The notes under the pieces: model-generated
Seen by the model: the letters and a program-made list of their open reading frames with translations, nothing else
Database searches by the model: none
What the model was told of the DNA's origin: nothing
Translations under genes and position numbers: made by a program
Origin: Mangifera indica
Lineage: Eukaryota; Streptophyta; Magnoliopsida; Sapindales; Anacardiaceae
DNA: 64,000 nucleotides
NCBI RefSeq assembly: GCF_011075055.1
Contig: NC_058140.1
Span: 17,981,945-18,045,944 of the forward strand
Reading direction: 5' to 3'
Part shown: positions 27,222 to 39,217 of the stretch, in pieces
Numbering within the stretch: position 1 is the stretch's first letter
Layout: the number at the start of each line of letters is the position of its first letter

Positions 27222-27412
27222 AAGAAAGAGACCGTTTTGATAAGGTGGGGTTGTGTGATCAAACAAAGAGCGCTCCAAAGAGGGTCATTAATGGAAGCAC
27301 CATGTTTCTCAAGCTGAGTAGCGAAACCTCCATCTATCACTGCACAACCACCGCTTTTCTCGATCAAATCTTCCAATGAAGACGACGTACTATTCTCCTT
27401 CTTCTTACCCAT
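25718..27412 (-). CDS. HMT1: Homocysteine S-methyltransferase, HMT1 type, seven exons
   Basis: Transfers a methyl group from S-methylmethionine (or S-adenosylmethionine) to homocysteine, giving methionine in the cytosolic S-methylmethionine cycle. Exons, 5' to 3': 27412-27233, 27111-27055, 26884-26679, 26604-26475, 26395-26192, 26067-25996, 25870-25718. All have GT-AG borders and consistent phases, totalling 333 aa against about 326 for Arabidopsis HMT1. Visible motifs are GGFATQLE near the start (residues 28-35), DILVTSSYQ, GPDLIAFETIPNKLEAQ, and the zinc ligands: Cys244 in GINCAPP and Cys311/Cys312 in GGCCRTTP. All are intact. The start ATG is the only one in frame before the conserved LEDLIEK segment. 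The isoform call (HMT1 rather than HMT2 or HMT3) comes from remembered similarity plus the location beside the KCS6-CRF block. Confidence 0.94.
27166..27218. repeat. (AT)n microsatellite in HMT1 intron 1
   Basis: About 26 uninterrupted AT units, ending about 15 bp inside the intron from the exon-1 donor at 27232-27231. Likely highly variable in length between individuals. Confidence 0.95.
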
Positions 27413-27518
27413 AAATAATTTTTTTTATTTTTAATTGAAAATCTGAGGCAATATATTCTCTATGGAAAATCTGTTCTGAAGGCCTGAATGGTTCGAGTTG
27501 TACTTATTGGTTCCGTGT

Positions 27519-27526
27519 AATTTATA
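27519..27526 (-). promoter_or_regulatory. HMT1: Putative TATA box of HMT1
   Basis: On the minus strand TATAAATT, about 110 bp before the ATG at 27412. A good match at a usual plant distance; inferred from position. Confidence 0.45.
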
Positions 27527-27529
27527 TGA

Positions 27530-28026
27530 AATGAACGTGGACCAAATAACGCTTTGGGTTCAACTTTTGTTCTCCTCCTCCGACTTACCCATCAATTACG
27601 TGAAACTTGATCGGGTCAAATATTCAAAATTTCCCTGTTGAGCAGATCGGTGAAATCGAGATATCTTTTTTTTTTTTTTTTCGGACATTACGGTTAAAAA
27701 GTAACAAATCAAGATTAATATTATTTTTGTTTAGATGAATTTGAGTTTTATCTATGGTTAATATCCCGATTCATTTCCAGTTATTTTCGTGCTTTTATTT
27801 CTAACACTATGAAAGTCATACTGGAAAGAATTTTATTGTTTTTATTTTGAATAAATAATGTAGCTTTTAAATAAACAAAACACTGAATTTAATTGAATTA
27901 TTTAGTTGATTATTAAGGGCTAACTAGTAAATTTTGTTGAAACAATAACATTTTTCCCCTTTTTCTTAGACCAGGAAATTGGGGCCGTGGTTGGTGGGTG
28001 AGAAGAATTGTGGCCATTAATTTAAA
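27530..28026. other. HMT1 upstream spacer
   Basis: AT-rich, one long T run near 27667. No gene recognised. Confidence 0.4.
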
Positions 28027-28035
28027 AATAATATT

Positions 28036-28845
28036 GACCAAAAACTTATTCCCACCTAAGTAATTTCATACTCTGAAACTCTAATTTGTAAAGATTGAAA
28101 CATTTATCTATAAAATTTTTTTTTATTAAAAATATTAATTAAGATTAAAAATAAAATCATTATTTATTTAAAAAATTAAAATCACATTTTTTTCTCTAGA
28201 TTTAAAAAATTTATAATTTTTCTCTAACCCAAAGTTAAAAAACTGACAAATACTCCCTACGGCTTATTCCTCTTCTTTTCGATGCCAATTTTCTATCTCT
28301 AGTTATCAGCTGTCCTCCCTCTTGCCTTATCTTTTTCTCCGATCACTCTCTCTTTTTTCTTTGGTCTTCCTCAGCCAAAAAGAAGATGAAATCATCTTCG
28401 TCTTAGATGTCTCATCTTTATCTCTCAAATGAAGACTCGTCATCTTCGTTTGAGATCTTTATCTTAGGCGAAGACTAATTGTCTTTATCTCAGTCGAAAA
28501 CTATCGAAGAGGGAAAGGAAAGTAACTAAAGAGAGAGATAAGACAAGATAGAGGATAATTGATAGTCAGAGATGGGGAATCGATATCTAAGATAAGAGGA
28601 ACAAACCCTAGAGAAGTATTTGTTAGTTTCCAAACCTTGGGTTAAGAAAGAAATTATAAGATTTCTAAATTTAGAGAGAAAAATGTGATAAAATTTTAAT
28701 TTTTAAAAATTTTTAGTACATATCAGTTTTATCCCTAATCTTAACTAAATTTTTTAATAAAAATTTATTTATGAATAAATATTTAAATTTTTTAAAGTTA
28801 GGACGTGAGAGTTTGAGATTTCCCAAACTAATGAGCCTTTTGGCT
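28036..28845. mobile_element. Mutator-like MITE (family member M2)
   Basis: Left end GACCAAAAACTTATTCCCACC; the right end read inversely is GCCAAAAGGCTCATTAGTTT. The arms share the family's A/T-rich block, and the flanks are AATAATATT and AACAATATT (one mismatch in nine). The core (28260-28620) is rich in short GAAGA/TCTTC-type units with internal inverted repeats. Non-coding. Confidence 0.6.
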
Positions 28846-28854
28846 AACAATATT

Positions 28855-29468
28855 TAGCCTTTTTATAATTTGTTTTAAAACTTTGAATGGGTTATTGCAA
28901 TCAGCTTTGACTTTCTTTCATTATTATTAATATCACGATTTTTAGTTCAAAGAAATTAATAATGACATGTGGATAATTTCCCAAAGTGAAAATCTAAGTA
29001 ATTAAAATGTCACACTAGAGCTAGAGCATGAATTGCTGGCGGAAATACGTTTAAATGAAGCATAGTAAAGTATAAAATAACAAGATCTGAAAATGACATG
29101 GGGATTGGTGTCTTCATGTCATTCGCCAACCTTCCTCTTTTATGCACGCTTAATCCACAATTCACTTCACCCAATATTACCCGTATAGTATAGTAGAATC
29201 ATGTGTTCATAAATAATAAAATATTGTAACATAGTTAAGTATTATTAAATTAAAAATAAAATACTATTTAATTATATAATAATATCCTATTATTTATACA
29301 TAAAATTATATATATATATAATTTTATTTATCTCTATATGGGTGTGTAAAAATATCAAACCAAATTTAATTCTGTTGAAAAAGAAATCAGACGGCGATTA
29401 AAACTAAAAGAATGGAGTGCAGTTGGTCATACTGAATAATAGCATACACTTTGAAAGAGAAATTGGAA
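28855..29468. other. Spacer between two MITEs
   Basis: AT-rich, nothing recognised. Confidence 0.4.
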
Positions 29469-29477
29469 TAAATTGTA

Positions 29478-30401
29478 GGCCGAACGACTATTTTCCACCC
29501 AAGCTTTGATGATTTTTCAAGTTTCCACCATTTAACTATAGAAACACCAAATACCCACCCATGGTCGGTTAGATTTAACAAAACCATAACGGTGATAAAT
29601 TTAATCTCATTTTCCTTCCTAAAAGTTTAAAAACTAACATTTTTTCCCTAAGCTAAGTTTGAAAAATCGCATTTCCCCCCCTAGGGTTTATTTCCAAACC
29701 CTTTCACTTTCTCCGTCGTCATCACCGGCCGTCTTCCCCTCCCGACGATTTCTCTTCCACCGACGGCCGCCCTAAACTCTTGCACTACTCATCCGACGCA
29801 GAGAGAAGTCGTCTGGGAAGAAAAATCGTCTTCCCAGAAGACGAAGACGAGATCGATCTATCTCGTCTTCCCAGATAAAGATGAAGACGATGACGATCAC
29901 AGTTGTCTTCATTGTAGTTGGAAGATGAAGACAAAGATTAAGCCTGATCGCAATTGGAAGATGAAGACGACGACAACTGGGAAGACGAAGTTCGTCTTCC
30001 CCGATGAAGTTCTTCGTCTTCCACGGCTTCTCCGACTGCAATGGGGCGTCCAAATGGGAGGAAAGAGATCGTCAGAAGGAGAGGATGCTTCAGGAGGGAG
30101 AGACCATCGGCAATGGAGCCGGAGATGTCGCTGGAGATTTCAAAAAGAAACCCTAGGGTGAAATTGTGATTTTTTAAAACTTAGACTGGGGGAAAATTTT
30201 AGTTTTTAAAGTTTAGGGGGGCAAAATAGGTTCTATTTTAGTTTATTTTTAATATTATAGAGAAAATGACGATTTTACTCTTACCACCGTTAGAGTTTTA
30301 TTAAATCTAACCGGTCATGGGTAGATGTTTGGTATTTTCATAGTTAAAGGGTGGAAACTTGAGAAAACATCAAACCTTAGGTGGGAAATAGTCATTTGGC
30401 C
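29478..30401. mobile_element. Mutator-like MITE (family member M3) with perfect 9-bp duplication
   Basis: 924 bp, flanked by TAAATTGTA on both sides (29469-29477 and 30402-30410). The terminal inverted repeats are long: the left starts GGCCGAACGACTATTTTCC and the right read inversely starts GGCCAAATGACTATTTCCC, and the match continues through TTTGATG and CAAGTTTCCACC for well over 50 bp. The core (29700-30150) is unusually GC-rich and built from many GAAGACGA/TCGTCTTC units in both orientations. Open frames across it (for example 29772-30053 and 29925-30161) arise from these units and are not genes. Confidence 0.88.
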
Positions 30402-30410
30402 TAAATTGTA

Positions 30411-32814
30411 TAGTATTGGTGTGTTGCATGTGACAAATTACTATTAAGCTAGGTCGGCGAGACGGCCTGGCAACGCGCTTGGATTGGATCTATGCCGTTA
30501 CCACCCTGTTTATGTCTGAATCGTGTTTGCAGCTGTGAGGAACCTAGCTGCTATCATGCGTTGGTCCCCGAAGATATCAAAAAGGGTAGACTTGTAAAAT
30601 TCCATAAAAGAAGAGTTTGAATTCGAATTGTATTAATCTTATGATTAGTAAAGTCCTAAAATATTTATTGTAGTAATTAAAAATTCAATTATTATATTTT
30701 AGAGTTTTTTTGTTTAGTAAAATCGAGCGGGATTCTTCAATTATTAAAAAAAAAAAAAAAAACTTACATGTGCTGCATGAGACCGACATAACACCCACTT
30801 ATCTTCTTTTTCAAAAAATACAATTTTTAATTGAAGTTACATATCCACCCCTCCATTAGCTTTTCTACCATTTTGTTAATTAAATTGTAATATTTCTACT
30901 GGCTTGTATTCTTATTTACATTCAATTCAAATGATTGTGCTATTTAATTTTGTTATGCGATAAAATTATTCTTTCTTAAGCTCATAAAACAATACCTATT
31001 TGATGGTTAACAAAGACAATAACACGGTGTTTTTAAGTATATGATCGAACATCGAACTTTTTATTTTTCATGTTATGAATTTGTTGTTTTTTCTTAGGAC
31101 GTTAACCATTAACGTTGATAATATTTAAGGTACAAAAGTTATCTTACCTTGAGTAGTCAACTCATGTCATAAAAGTCCCGAATTTCATATTGTATATAAT
31201 TTTTAAAATGTGGCAAACACCTCATGACCAATAAATAACTTTCGTCACAATGAGGACAATCTACAACATACAGAACAAAACTTACATATTGATGTTGTTA
31301 TATCAGCCACCAATGTATAAAGCGTAACTCATACCATAAAAATGTCACCCAGCGATATATGGATAAGTGTCCATATGTGGCAAATACCCACAAGTAGTTA
31401 GCTCACATTGCAATGGCGATAGCTTCTAACGTGCAATCGTTATCTCATGACAAGCAGATTTCAAACCCCCAGCGTGCAACAAGTTGCAGGCCTATTACAA
31501 ACGCTGCACCAACGACACATTAACATCGTAGAGAGGAGGAATAACGAGCCTGAGTTGTATGGCCCAGCTTCCATTATTTGGCCCATTTAGTTTTCCATTT
31601 AAGCTTTGTTTAGTTTGGGCTAGGTTGATTTTTGTTGGATGACTCTTAGGCAATGTACAATTTTTTTTTTAATGTTTTAAAACAAAATATTTGATATATT
31701 TCAAATTATAAAATAATTTTAAAAAGTTTATTCGAATTGTTTTACATTTGCTACATATTATTTTCAAAAAAAAAAAAAAGCAATTTAAAATTTTAACAAA
31801 ATAAAACTTAATAATTTTATCAAAAATTGATTAGTTATAAGGTTAGACCGAAAAGTAATTAAGAAATAAACTACAACAATCCTAAACTAAGTTAAATAGT
31901 ATATTTAAAATTGCAACCAATGTTTCCAATCTAAATATAAATAAAGATTAAAATTATTTCATCAAATTGTAGCTAACTTAGTTGAGAAAAGAGTATAGAA
32001 AAATAATTTAGAATTAAATTTCATCATAAAAAATAATAATGCAATAAATAAATAAATAAAAATATAAAGTTATATATATATATTAAATATCCAACTTTAC
32101 TATAAGAAAATCATTCTTATTTTAAACTTTAACATATCCTTAAATATTACATTCATTAATCAAATCAAAACAATCAAGATATTTTATATTCAACGTTTTA
32201 CTTTTGAATGAACTCAACTTTTGCTCTCAATCATTCATGAGTGAAAAAGAATTGCTAAAAATATATCAATTAAACCCTAAACCACCACTTCTCCCACCCT
32301 ATAATCGCAATTCTTTCATATTTCAATTAAAGCTTCCATCCTTTTATTAAAAGGATGAAGAATGAGACAGACGCAAGTATTTCCTTTGTCATGTGTTGGG
32401 TTGGGTTGTTTGCAATTCAACATATATTATATAATTTTTTTTGATATATTGTAAGCAAATAACATGTGCATGAAGCAAAAAAATAAATTAATTTACCTTT
32501 ATTATGCTTAATCTTTAAACTTTTGTAGTGTTAGGTTTTGTTGGTGTTTGCTGCGATAGAGTTTTAAATTAGGGATTTGGAATGTTTAGAGAGAATGACT
32601 ATAGAGTGTCGTTGACGACTTGGCGCATTTATGAATTTATGTGAAGATAAATTTGAAAAAGTTAAAAAATTTAAATTAAATAAAATAATTTTAAAACTTG
32701 TTTTATTTGGATCCGATTCGATGACCCGTTTTTGAATTTGACCTGCCCAATTTAGTCTAAAAAGATATATCGATCCGTATCATTAATTTTATCTATATAA
32801 ATCATATAGTTAAC
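30411..32814. other. Intergenic spacer, no gene recognised
   Basis: A balanced-composition patch at 30450-30600 and another at 31380-31560 stand out from AT-rich surroundings but contain no usable frame or motif. The rest is AT-rich, with several A runs. Confidence 0.4.
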
Positions 32815-33260
32815 CCTATAAATTATAGGGTTTAGCTGTGTTTCTTGCCCTCTCATGTATCTATCTAATTGAGCTAATCGAAGTCTAAATCCATGTAGCA
32901 AGTCTTGGATTATAGAAATAATTATCCTTAATAGAAAGAATCTAAACAAATGAGAAATTTTGGACAAAATATCATTGTTCAAGCATCAAGTTTCAATTGT
33001 TATAATAGTTACAACGATTCACAATTTTATTTTTCTGATGATTAAGCCCTTATAGAGCAAGAGGTCGTAAGTCCTGACCGTTGACAAAAATAGAGGGAAA
33101 TAATGAGCTACAATATTTGCATAATTTTAGGGACGTCCATCCAATTGTAGGGTTACCTACATGGGCTTGACTTCGACACAGACCGTATACTATAAATTAT
33201 GAGGCTTAGCTGTGTTCCTTACCTCCACAAGTACCTGCCTAATTGAACTAATCGAATCCA
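32815..33260. repeat. Diverged direct repeat pair
   Basis: 32815-32893 and 33190-33260 both read approximately CTATAAATTATxxGGxTTAGCTGTGTT...CTAATTGA(G/A)CTAATCGAA. Two copies of an about 75-bp unit, about 370 bp apart; the right one lies just inside the left arm of the inverted repeat at 33117. Confidence 0.6.
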
Positions 33261-34113
33261 AACATTAAAGGAAAATTTTGAGTGGCGTCCACCAGCACAG
33301 TTTTGGGCATTGAAGTCATCAATATCATATCTAATTCCTGCAATCGCCATTAAATATGAAGAAATAAATAAATAATCTCCAGATGCATCAAAACAATATA
33401 TATAAGCATATGAGAAAATCAATATTCAATAACATAGATTTACTCCTGGCTGACACTTGCAGATCCAGCAATTCGATCATCTACCAATTTCTTTTGTTGC
33501 ATTTCAGCCTCTCTGTGTCTTTGCAATAATGTGGGAAAATTCTAGAACACATTCATAAATGGAACCTAATATTTTCTCCACAACTGTATCAGATCAAACT
33601 TTCCTTCTGTTAACTACTCATCAGTCATGGAGAAGGAATCTTCAAAAAAAAAAAAAAAAAACCATTAAATTGTTATCACATTATTCGCACACGCAAATAA
33701 TAAATTGATTGAAAGACTACTCATCAGACGTGGAGAAAGTGTTGCAAGTGAAGGTGTAAGAAAGGCAAATGTAATCTGTCTTGAGATGAAGTGAGCAGTT
33801 GAGGTGGGACTCGCGCTTTAAATACTGAACTACCAGCAACCATATGGTTTTATTTAAGGGTTTCTTCAAAACTGGTATCTATCTATGTATATATTTATAG
33901 ACGCTTTTCAATGAATTCTTTTTCAAATGCAGTAAATGTTTCTTATCGATTTGTATGGAGCTGGGGGCAAAAGTCAAAGTCAATATTCCCTCAGATTTTA
34001 TTGAAGGTTGTGTCACTTGTCAGTATGAAATCATGCCAACTGGCTTCAGAAAGTCGAAGTCAAGTCCATCTAGGAAACCCTATAATTGGACGGACGTCCC
34101 TAAAATTTTGCAC
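33117..34113. repeat. About 1-kb segment bounded by about 60-bp inverted repeats
   Basis: GCATAATTTTAGGGACGTCC at 33117 is matched inversely by the sequence ending at 34113. The match continues through TCCAATT(G/A)TAGGGTT and CTTGACTTCGAC with few differences. No flanking target duplication could be set with confidence, so whether this is one transposon is open. It contains the small reading-frame fragment at 33440-33541. Confidence 0.6.
33440..33541 (-). pseudogene. Possible C-terminal exon fragment of an unrecognised protein
   Basis: After an acceptor-like TGTTCTAG the minus strand reads a polar, Gln/Glu/Lys-rich end (QRHREAEMQQKKLVDDRIAG...) and then TAA. The composition is unlike AT-rich noise and resembles a coiled-coil tail. 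It could be a fragment carried by the surrounding inverted-repeat element. I do not recognise the protein. Confidence 0.25.
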
Positions 34114-37100
34114 AAAGTCACTGTAAAAGGACTCCATCTGAATTTTAATTTGAGTGATGATAAATATATATATATATTTTACTTATCATCAACTAACTGG
34201 GATATGGCTTTATAATGCTTAGCTTTGCTTCTGGGCAGGTTAAGGGAACATTCAAAAACAGCAAAATTCATCTTATTATATCTCACAGTATGATGATGAG
34301 AAACGGGAATTGCCGCTGAAGCCTTTTTCCTCATTTAGCTGCCGCTTTTGTTTATGTGTACTTATGCGTGAAATCAATAAATTCAAGTTTGTGTCGCGTT
34401 TAATGAAAAAGTAGAGGTGTGAAAGTTCGGTCAGAAGTTTGATTGGTTATCATAATAAAGCATAAAACACAGATATTTGGCTTAAAGCATTAATGGGGCT
34501 TGTTTTCTATTGCCAGGTCAAACCATAATGGCAATAGGCAACATTTTCAGATTTTCCGCCTCGCTCAGCCACAGCCTCGGCTCTAGTTAGTGAGTGACCA
34601 AGGTCTGGTTCGCCCGTGTTTATACTGGCGTGCATGGTTGAATTTAAATAATGAAATTAGATTAAATTTTTTAAAAATTATTGTTTGGCTTAGTTTAAAA
34701 TTTTTTAATTTTTATTTTAGTTTAAATTATAAGTTAAGTGATTTTTAAATCAAATCAAATTATAAAATCATATTTTTTAAATATATATATTATATTATAT
34801 TTAACAAATTTTTTTAATAAATAATTAATTGTATAATTTATTTTATCTTTATCTTTATATGTATATTGTGTGTGTATATATATATTATATTATATTTGAC
34901 AAAAAAATTTCAATAAATAATTAATTGTATAATTTATTTTATTTATTTTTACATGTATATTGTGTGTGTATATATTTATATTTATTTATTTATTTTACAT
35001 ATTTATATTAGTTATAAAAAACTATAATTCAATTAATTTTATTAAATAATATATATTTAGAAATGAATAATTTTAATTTGTTCAAATCATATTTTTTCTA
35101 TTTAGTTTAAAAATTAAAATGGTTTAATTTAATTTAAAGTTTTTTCAAAATATTTTTTCAATTTTTAGTTTAAAAAAGCCCTCAGAACAAACTATATACA
35201 CCCTCATTTGTTTCTCCTCCTCTTTTATGGTTGAGACTCACAATTTATCTGCCTACATCTTTACACTATATCAATTGACTAACAACTTATTTATAAAAAC
35301 CACGTGATGTAATTAATCATATCCTCCTCAAGTCCCATCACAATCTCAACCTAAAATGCGGCAAATTGGAACAAATTATAACACAAAGTTAGCCAAAACA
35401 CACTGATGGCCAATGTAAAGAGGATACAAGGCATGGAATATATATGAAGGACAAACTGTTTATAGAAGCCACTATTACTTGAGAGCATAAGTCAATGTGC
35501 AAAATCTTCATAACTCAGACAGAAATAATTTAAGGTTTTAGGCCACTTAATTTGAGATTGTGAAAATACCCAGGTGATATCATGAAGCAGAGTAGACAAC
35601 AAATTCGTATCAGGGAATATAATTTACAAATGAGGGCAAAAAAAAAAAAAAATGTTGACTCTCCTATGGGTAAGATCACAGGCTTTAGGCAACTTTCTCC
35701 ATCAGTTACCTAAAAAGCAAGTGAAACCAATGCCTTGTACTTTCAGCTGACATAGTAAAATTATGACATGCACAAAGGTAGAAAATGATGTAAACCAAAC
35801 CTCAAAATCATCTCCCCCACAATCTTGGTATTAACAGTTTGAGTTTCATTATGATTGGCCCAAATTATCTTTCTACTATTATCCATAGAAAAAAATAATG
35901 AAATTGTAAAACTAATCTGGGAACGAAGTTGACAATGGAGAAATAGAGAATGATATTTTGAAATAATAGTAATGAGAAAGAGTGTTTATTCATTACAATC
36001 GCGTAACAAAATAACAAATAAGAGAAATAAAAAGATATAATCAACTAAATCACTACAATAAATTTATTTATAATATATGAAACGACGTCACATTGATAAT
36101 ACTTAAAATAGATAACTTTGTATATATTAATTAACTAAAGATTAAAGCCCTTTTCTAACATTTTCGTATTATAAAAATTAAAATAATATATATTTTTTTA
36201 AATAAAGAATCTTATATGAATTAGATTATCACTTTTTTAGGACCAAACTAATCATATTAGAAATTCCAAATTTAACGACCGATCTCATAAATATAAAATT
36301 AGATAAATTAAAAATTTGCTTTAAATATATCTCACTCGAATTAGATCAGAGTGATGGTCACTTTAAGCTTATGATTTTATGCAATTTGTTTGATATGGGA
36401 CAATAAAAGGACAATCACTCAAGTATTGTCGTGTTTCTCTGCAGCAAGGGATGAACTCATCAAATGGAGTTCATCAACGATTTTACCACTCACGTACGTG
36501 TGGTTGTTGGTAACCACCACTTTTTTTAGTTGGGATTGTTTCTACTTTAATTTTGTTTAAAGTGGCCATAATTCCTTTCACATTCAGCTTCATCTTCTCT
36601 TTGTTTTCGTGGATTTTCTTCAGAAGTTGCCTTTCTCCCCACTATATTTACATCCTTCTCAACTTCACCCTCATCTCCATTGCAGCTTCTTCATCTTTCG
36701 ATTAGCAAAACAGCCCCCAACAAGTGGATAAAGTCACCCGAAAAGTCGAGAAGAAATTGCCTTAAAGAATATTCGGTGAATAATGACAGAGACGGAGGAG
36801 ACGACATATTTATTCAGTCATTCTTATTGAAACTCAAGCCATGTATGGTTAATTTCTTTTACACAGTGTATAAATTAGAACAATCTTATCTGTGCTTAAT
36901 TTCAAATTAAAAATAAAATAATAATAAATCATATAAAGATAATTATTTTAATATTTAATTAGATATCCAAAACTACATGTAACAAATTTCGTTGGCGTAA
37001 ATTATTAATGCTTTTAGATGGAAGCTGGAAGTGTCTAATAATAAATATAGATCAGCTGCGATAAAGAAAGAATAAAAAGAAAATTGACAACTCCACCGGA

Positions 37101-37543
37101 CAATTAATAAAATGAATAGACAGATAAAATTAAACATCTTGGCTTGCTAAATTAGATCAATTTTACCATATTTTCCGTGTAGAGCCAATACACAACTCAA
37201 ATAACAAGTTCAGTCAACTAATCATCAATGAAACGCAACATTTTCCCATGTCGGGTTTATTTCAAAGACTTCTTGTTTTTACTGAAATAACAGCAGTTTC
37301 GATATGTTCTTTCTTACATATTTGAGACATTAAACACAAGAAGGGGCGTTGCGGTTTCTATATACGCAGATACATAATAATTGCAAAGAAAGAAAAATAA
37401 AGAGATCATAGAAGAAGGATGAGAAGACCATTAAGAATTAATACATGCAGCTGGAGAGAAGTAAATGCAGATCCCGGACGAATATTATGACTTTTAGTGG
37501 TTTTTCTCTTAATCTTTTTCCTTTTGTCATACATTTTGTGGCC
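34114..37543. other. Intergenic spacer with a 92-bp tandem duplication
   Basis: An AT-rich unit of about 92 bp occurs twice in tandem, near 34788-34879 and 34880-34971, each ending in TATATTGTGTGTGTATATAT. 36560-36720 is pyrimidine-rich with a TATATTTA box and could be an old promoter, but the following frame has no recognisable product. 37100-37543 is 3' flank of KCS6. Confidence 0.4.
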
Positions 37544-39034
37544 TTAAAGCTTGACAATTTCTGGAATATGTACTGGGTACCGATCAATGCAGTCCGCCCA
37601 AGGGCCATCGACTGGTGTCTTGATGGTTTTATTGCACTTCCAAATTGCACTGTTGCATTTAAACCCACTACCGAAAGCAATCTGCCAAATTCTATCTCCC
37701 TTTTTCATTCTCCCCTTTGATTCAATATAGCTCATTTCATACCAGAGGGACGAAGAAGATGTGTTTCCAAATCGGTGCAGTGCCATTCTGGAGGCCTCCA
37801 CGTGCTCTGCTGACAGCTGCAAATTCTTTTGCAATTCATCTATGACTGCCCTTCCACCCGCATGGATACAAAAGTGCTCAAAAGCCTGCTTGAAATCGGG
37901 GATGTAAGGTTTCCACTTGGGGTTGAAAATTTTACGGCCAATAAGAGTTAAAAGAAACAAGAGTTGTTCGGATGCAGGAAGGACAAGAGGTCCAATTGTT
38001 GTGATGTTGGATTTTAAAGCCTCTCCTGCTATTGCCATGAGATCTTTGGATAATGAAATCCCTACTTTGCCTTCTTTGTCTTCTTCTTCAAATACACAAC
38101 GGTAAGCCTTTTCATCTGCGCCTTTGTGGGTGCGAACAACATGAACCAGGCGGTACTTAGCCCGGTGACTCTCGGATCTTCGGTTCGATAACAAGATGGC
38201 CGCTCCACCCATTCGGAAGAGGCAGTTTGGAAGAAGCATGGCTCTTTCATTTCCTTGGTAGTAGTTTGGTGTGATGATCTCTGTGCTCACTACTACTGCG
38301 TTAGAATTTGGATGCACTTGAAGAAGATCACGAGCTAAGTCGATAGAAATAACCCCTGCACTGCATCCCATGCCGGATAGATTGAAGCTTTTAATGTTGC
38401 TTCTGAGCTTGTATTTATTAATCACCATAGCTGATAAGGATGGTGTTGGAGAGAAAAGACTGCAATTCACTATAAGAATGTCGATGTCTTTAGGCTTAAG
38501 ACCAGTTTTCTTGAACAAAGAATCCATGGCTGAGAAGATAACAAGCTCAGCCTCTCCTCTTGCAGCCTCCATCGTTGGAGTTGGAGGAATGTAGTGAATA
38601 GCCGGAGGCAAGCAAGTCTCTTCACCAAGCCCTGACCTCTCAAGAATTCTCATCTGGAACTCAACACTCTTAGGGTTGTTCTTCAAGTTGAGCCTGGAGT
38701 GCTCCATGAACGTGGCAAAGGGGACACGGCAGGTCACCGGAGGTTTGAAACAAGCATAGTCCACCAAATAGATGGTTCTCGGCTTCGACATGAAATAAAC
38801 AGTGGCAACAAAAATGATGAGGAAAGAAGAACAAAGAATCTGAACAAGATCAAAGTGAAGCGACCGCCAAAGATTAACAATTTCCTCAGGGCCTAAACGA
38901 AGAACCTCAAGGATAATGGCTACCATGACGGGCACAAGTAAGAGGTAAAGAAAGTGATTGACAAGGTACTGGTAACCAAGTTTAACATACTTGAGTTTAA
39001 CAGAACTCAAGAAGTCCGGCAAGATTTGAGGCAT
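37544..39034 (-). CDS. KCS6: 3-ketoacyl-CoA synthase, KCS6/CER6 type
   Basis: Endoplasmic-reticulum condensing enzyme that joins malonyl-CoA to long acyl-CoAs, the first step of each very-long-chain fatty acid elongation round. In Arabidopsis the CER6 enzyme makes precursors longer than C24 for cuticular wax and pollen coat. The frame extends upstream to 39160, but the ATG at 39034 opens directly into the conserved MPQ...SSVKLKYVKLGYQYLVNH start and gives 496 aa; CER6 has 497. Two membrane segments lie near residues 26-45 and 63-82. The catalytic triad is complete: Cys224 (GMGCSAG), His391 (FCIHAGGRAV), Asn424 (RFGNTSSSS). The C-terminus DRYPVHIPEIVKL is of the CER6 type. One exon, no lesion. 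KCS5/CER60 is the close alternative name. Confidence 0.95.
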   Translation of the reverse strand: MPQILPDFLSSVKLKYVKLGYQYLVNHFLYLLLVPVMVAIILEVLRLGPEEIVNLWRSLHFDLVQILCSSFLIIFVATVYFMSKPRTIYLVDYACFKPPVTCRVPFATFMEHSRLNLKNNPKSVEFQMRILERSGLGEETCLPPAIHYIPPTPTMEAARGEAELVIFSAMDSLFKKTGLKPKDIDILIVNCSLFSPTPSLSAMVINKYKLRSNIKSFNLSGMGCSAGVISIDLARDLLQVHPNSNAVVVSTEIITPNYYQGNERAMLLPNCLFRMGGAAILLSNRRSESHRAKYRLVHVVRTHKGADEKAYRCVFEEEDKEGKVGISLSKDLMAIAGEALKSNITTIGPLVLPASEQLLFLLTLIGRKIFNPKWKPYIPDFKQAFEHFCIHAGGRAVIDELQKNLQLSAEHVEASRMALHRFGNTSSSSLWYEMSYIESKGRMKKGDRIWQIAFGSGFKCNSAIWKCNKTIKTPVDGPWADCIDRYPVHIPEIVKL

Positions 39035-39208
39035 TGTTGTGGAAGTAGTAGTAGTATTAGTAGTTTGAGATGAAAGAGAGAAGAGAAATGTTGGTGGTGG
39101 AAGAAAGATGAGAAAGGATTGAGGGCAATCGGAGTAGTGAAGGTAGGAATTTAAAGGCAACGGGGCCGGGACCAGTGAAGAGGCAGATGGGAGGATTAAA
39201 TGAAGGAC

Positions 39209-39217
39209 TACACGTCA
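39209..39217 (-). promoter_or_regulatory. ACGT-core element upstream of KCS6
   Basis: On the minus strand GTGACGTGT, about 175 bp before the ATG. It contains an ABRE-like ACGTG core. CER6-type genes are known to respond to ABA and light; the link here is inference. Confidence 0.3.

Noticed and set aside
29772..30161. Overlapping frames on both strands near 30 kb
   Set aside because: They read through GAAGACGA modules of a Mutator-like MITE core.
37445..37720. Plus-strand frames antisense to KCS6
   Set aside because: Shadows of the intact KCS6 coding frame.
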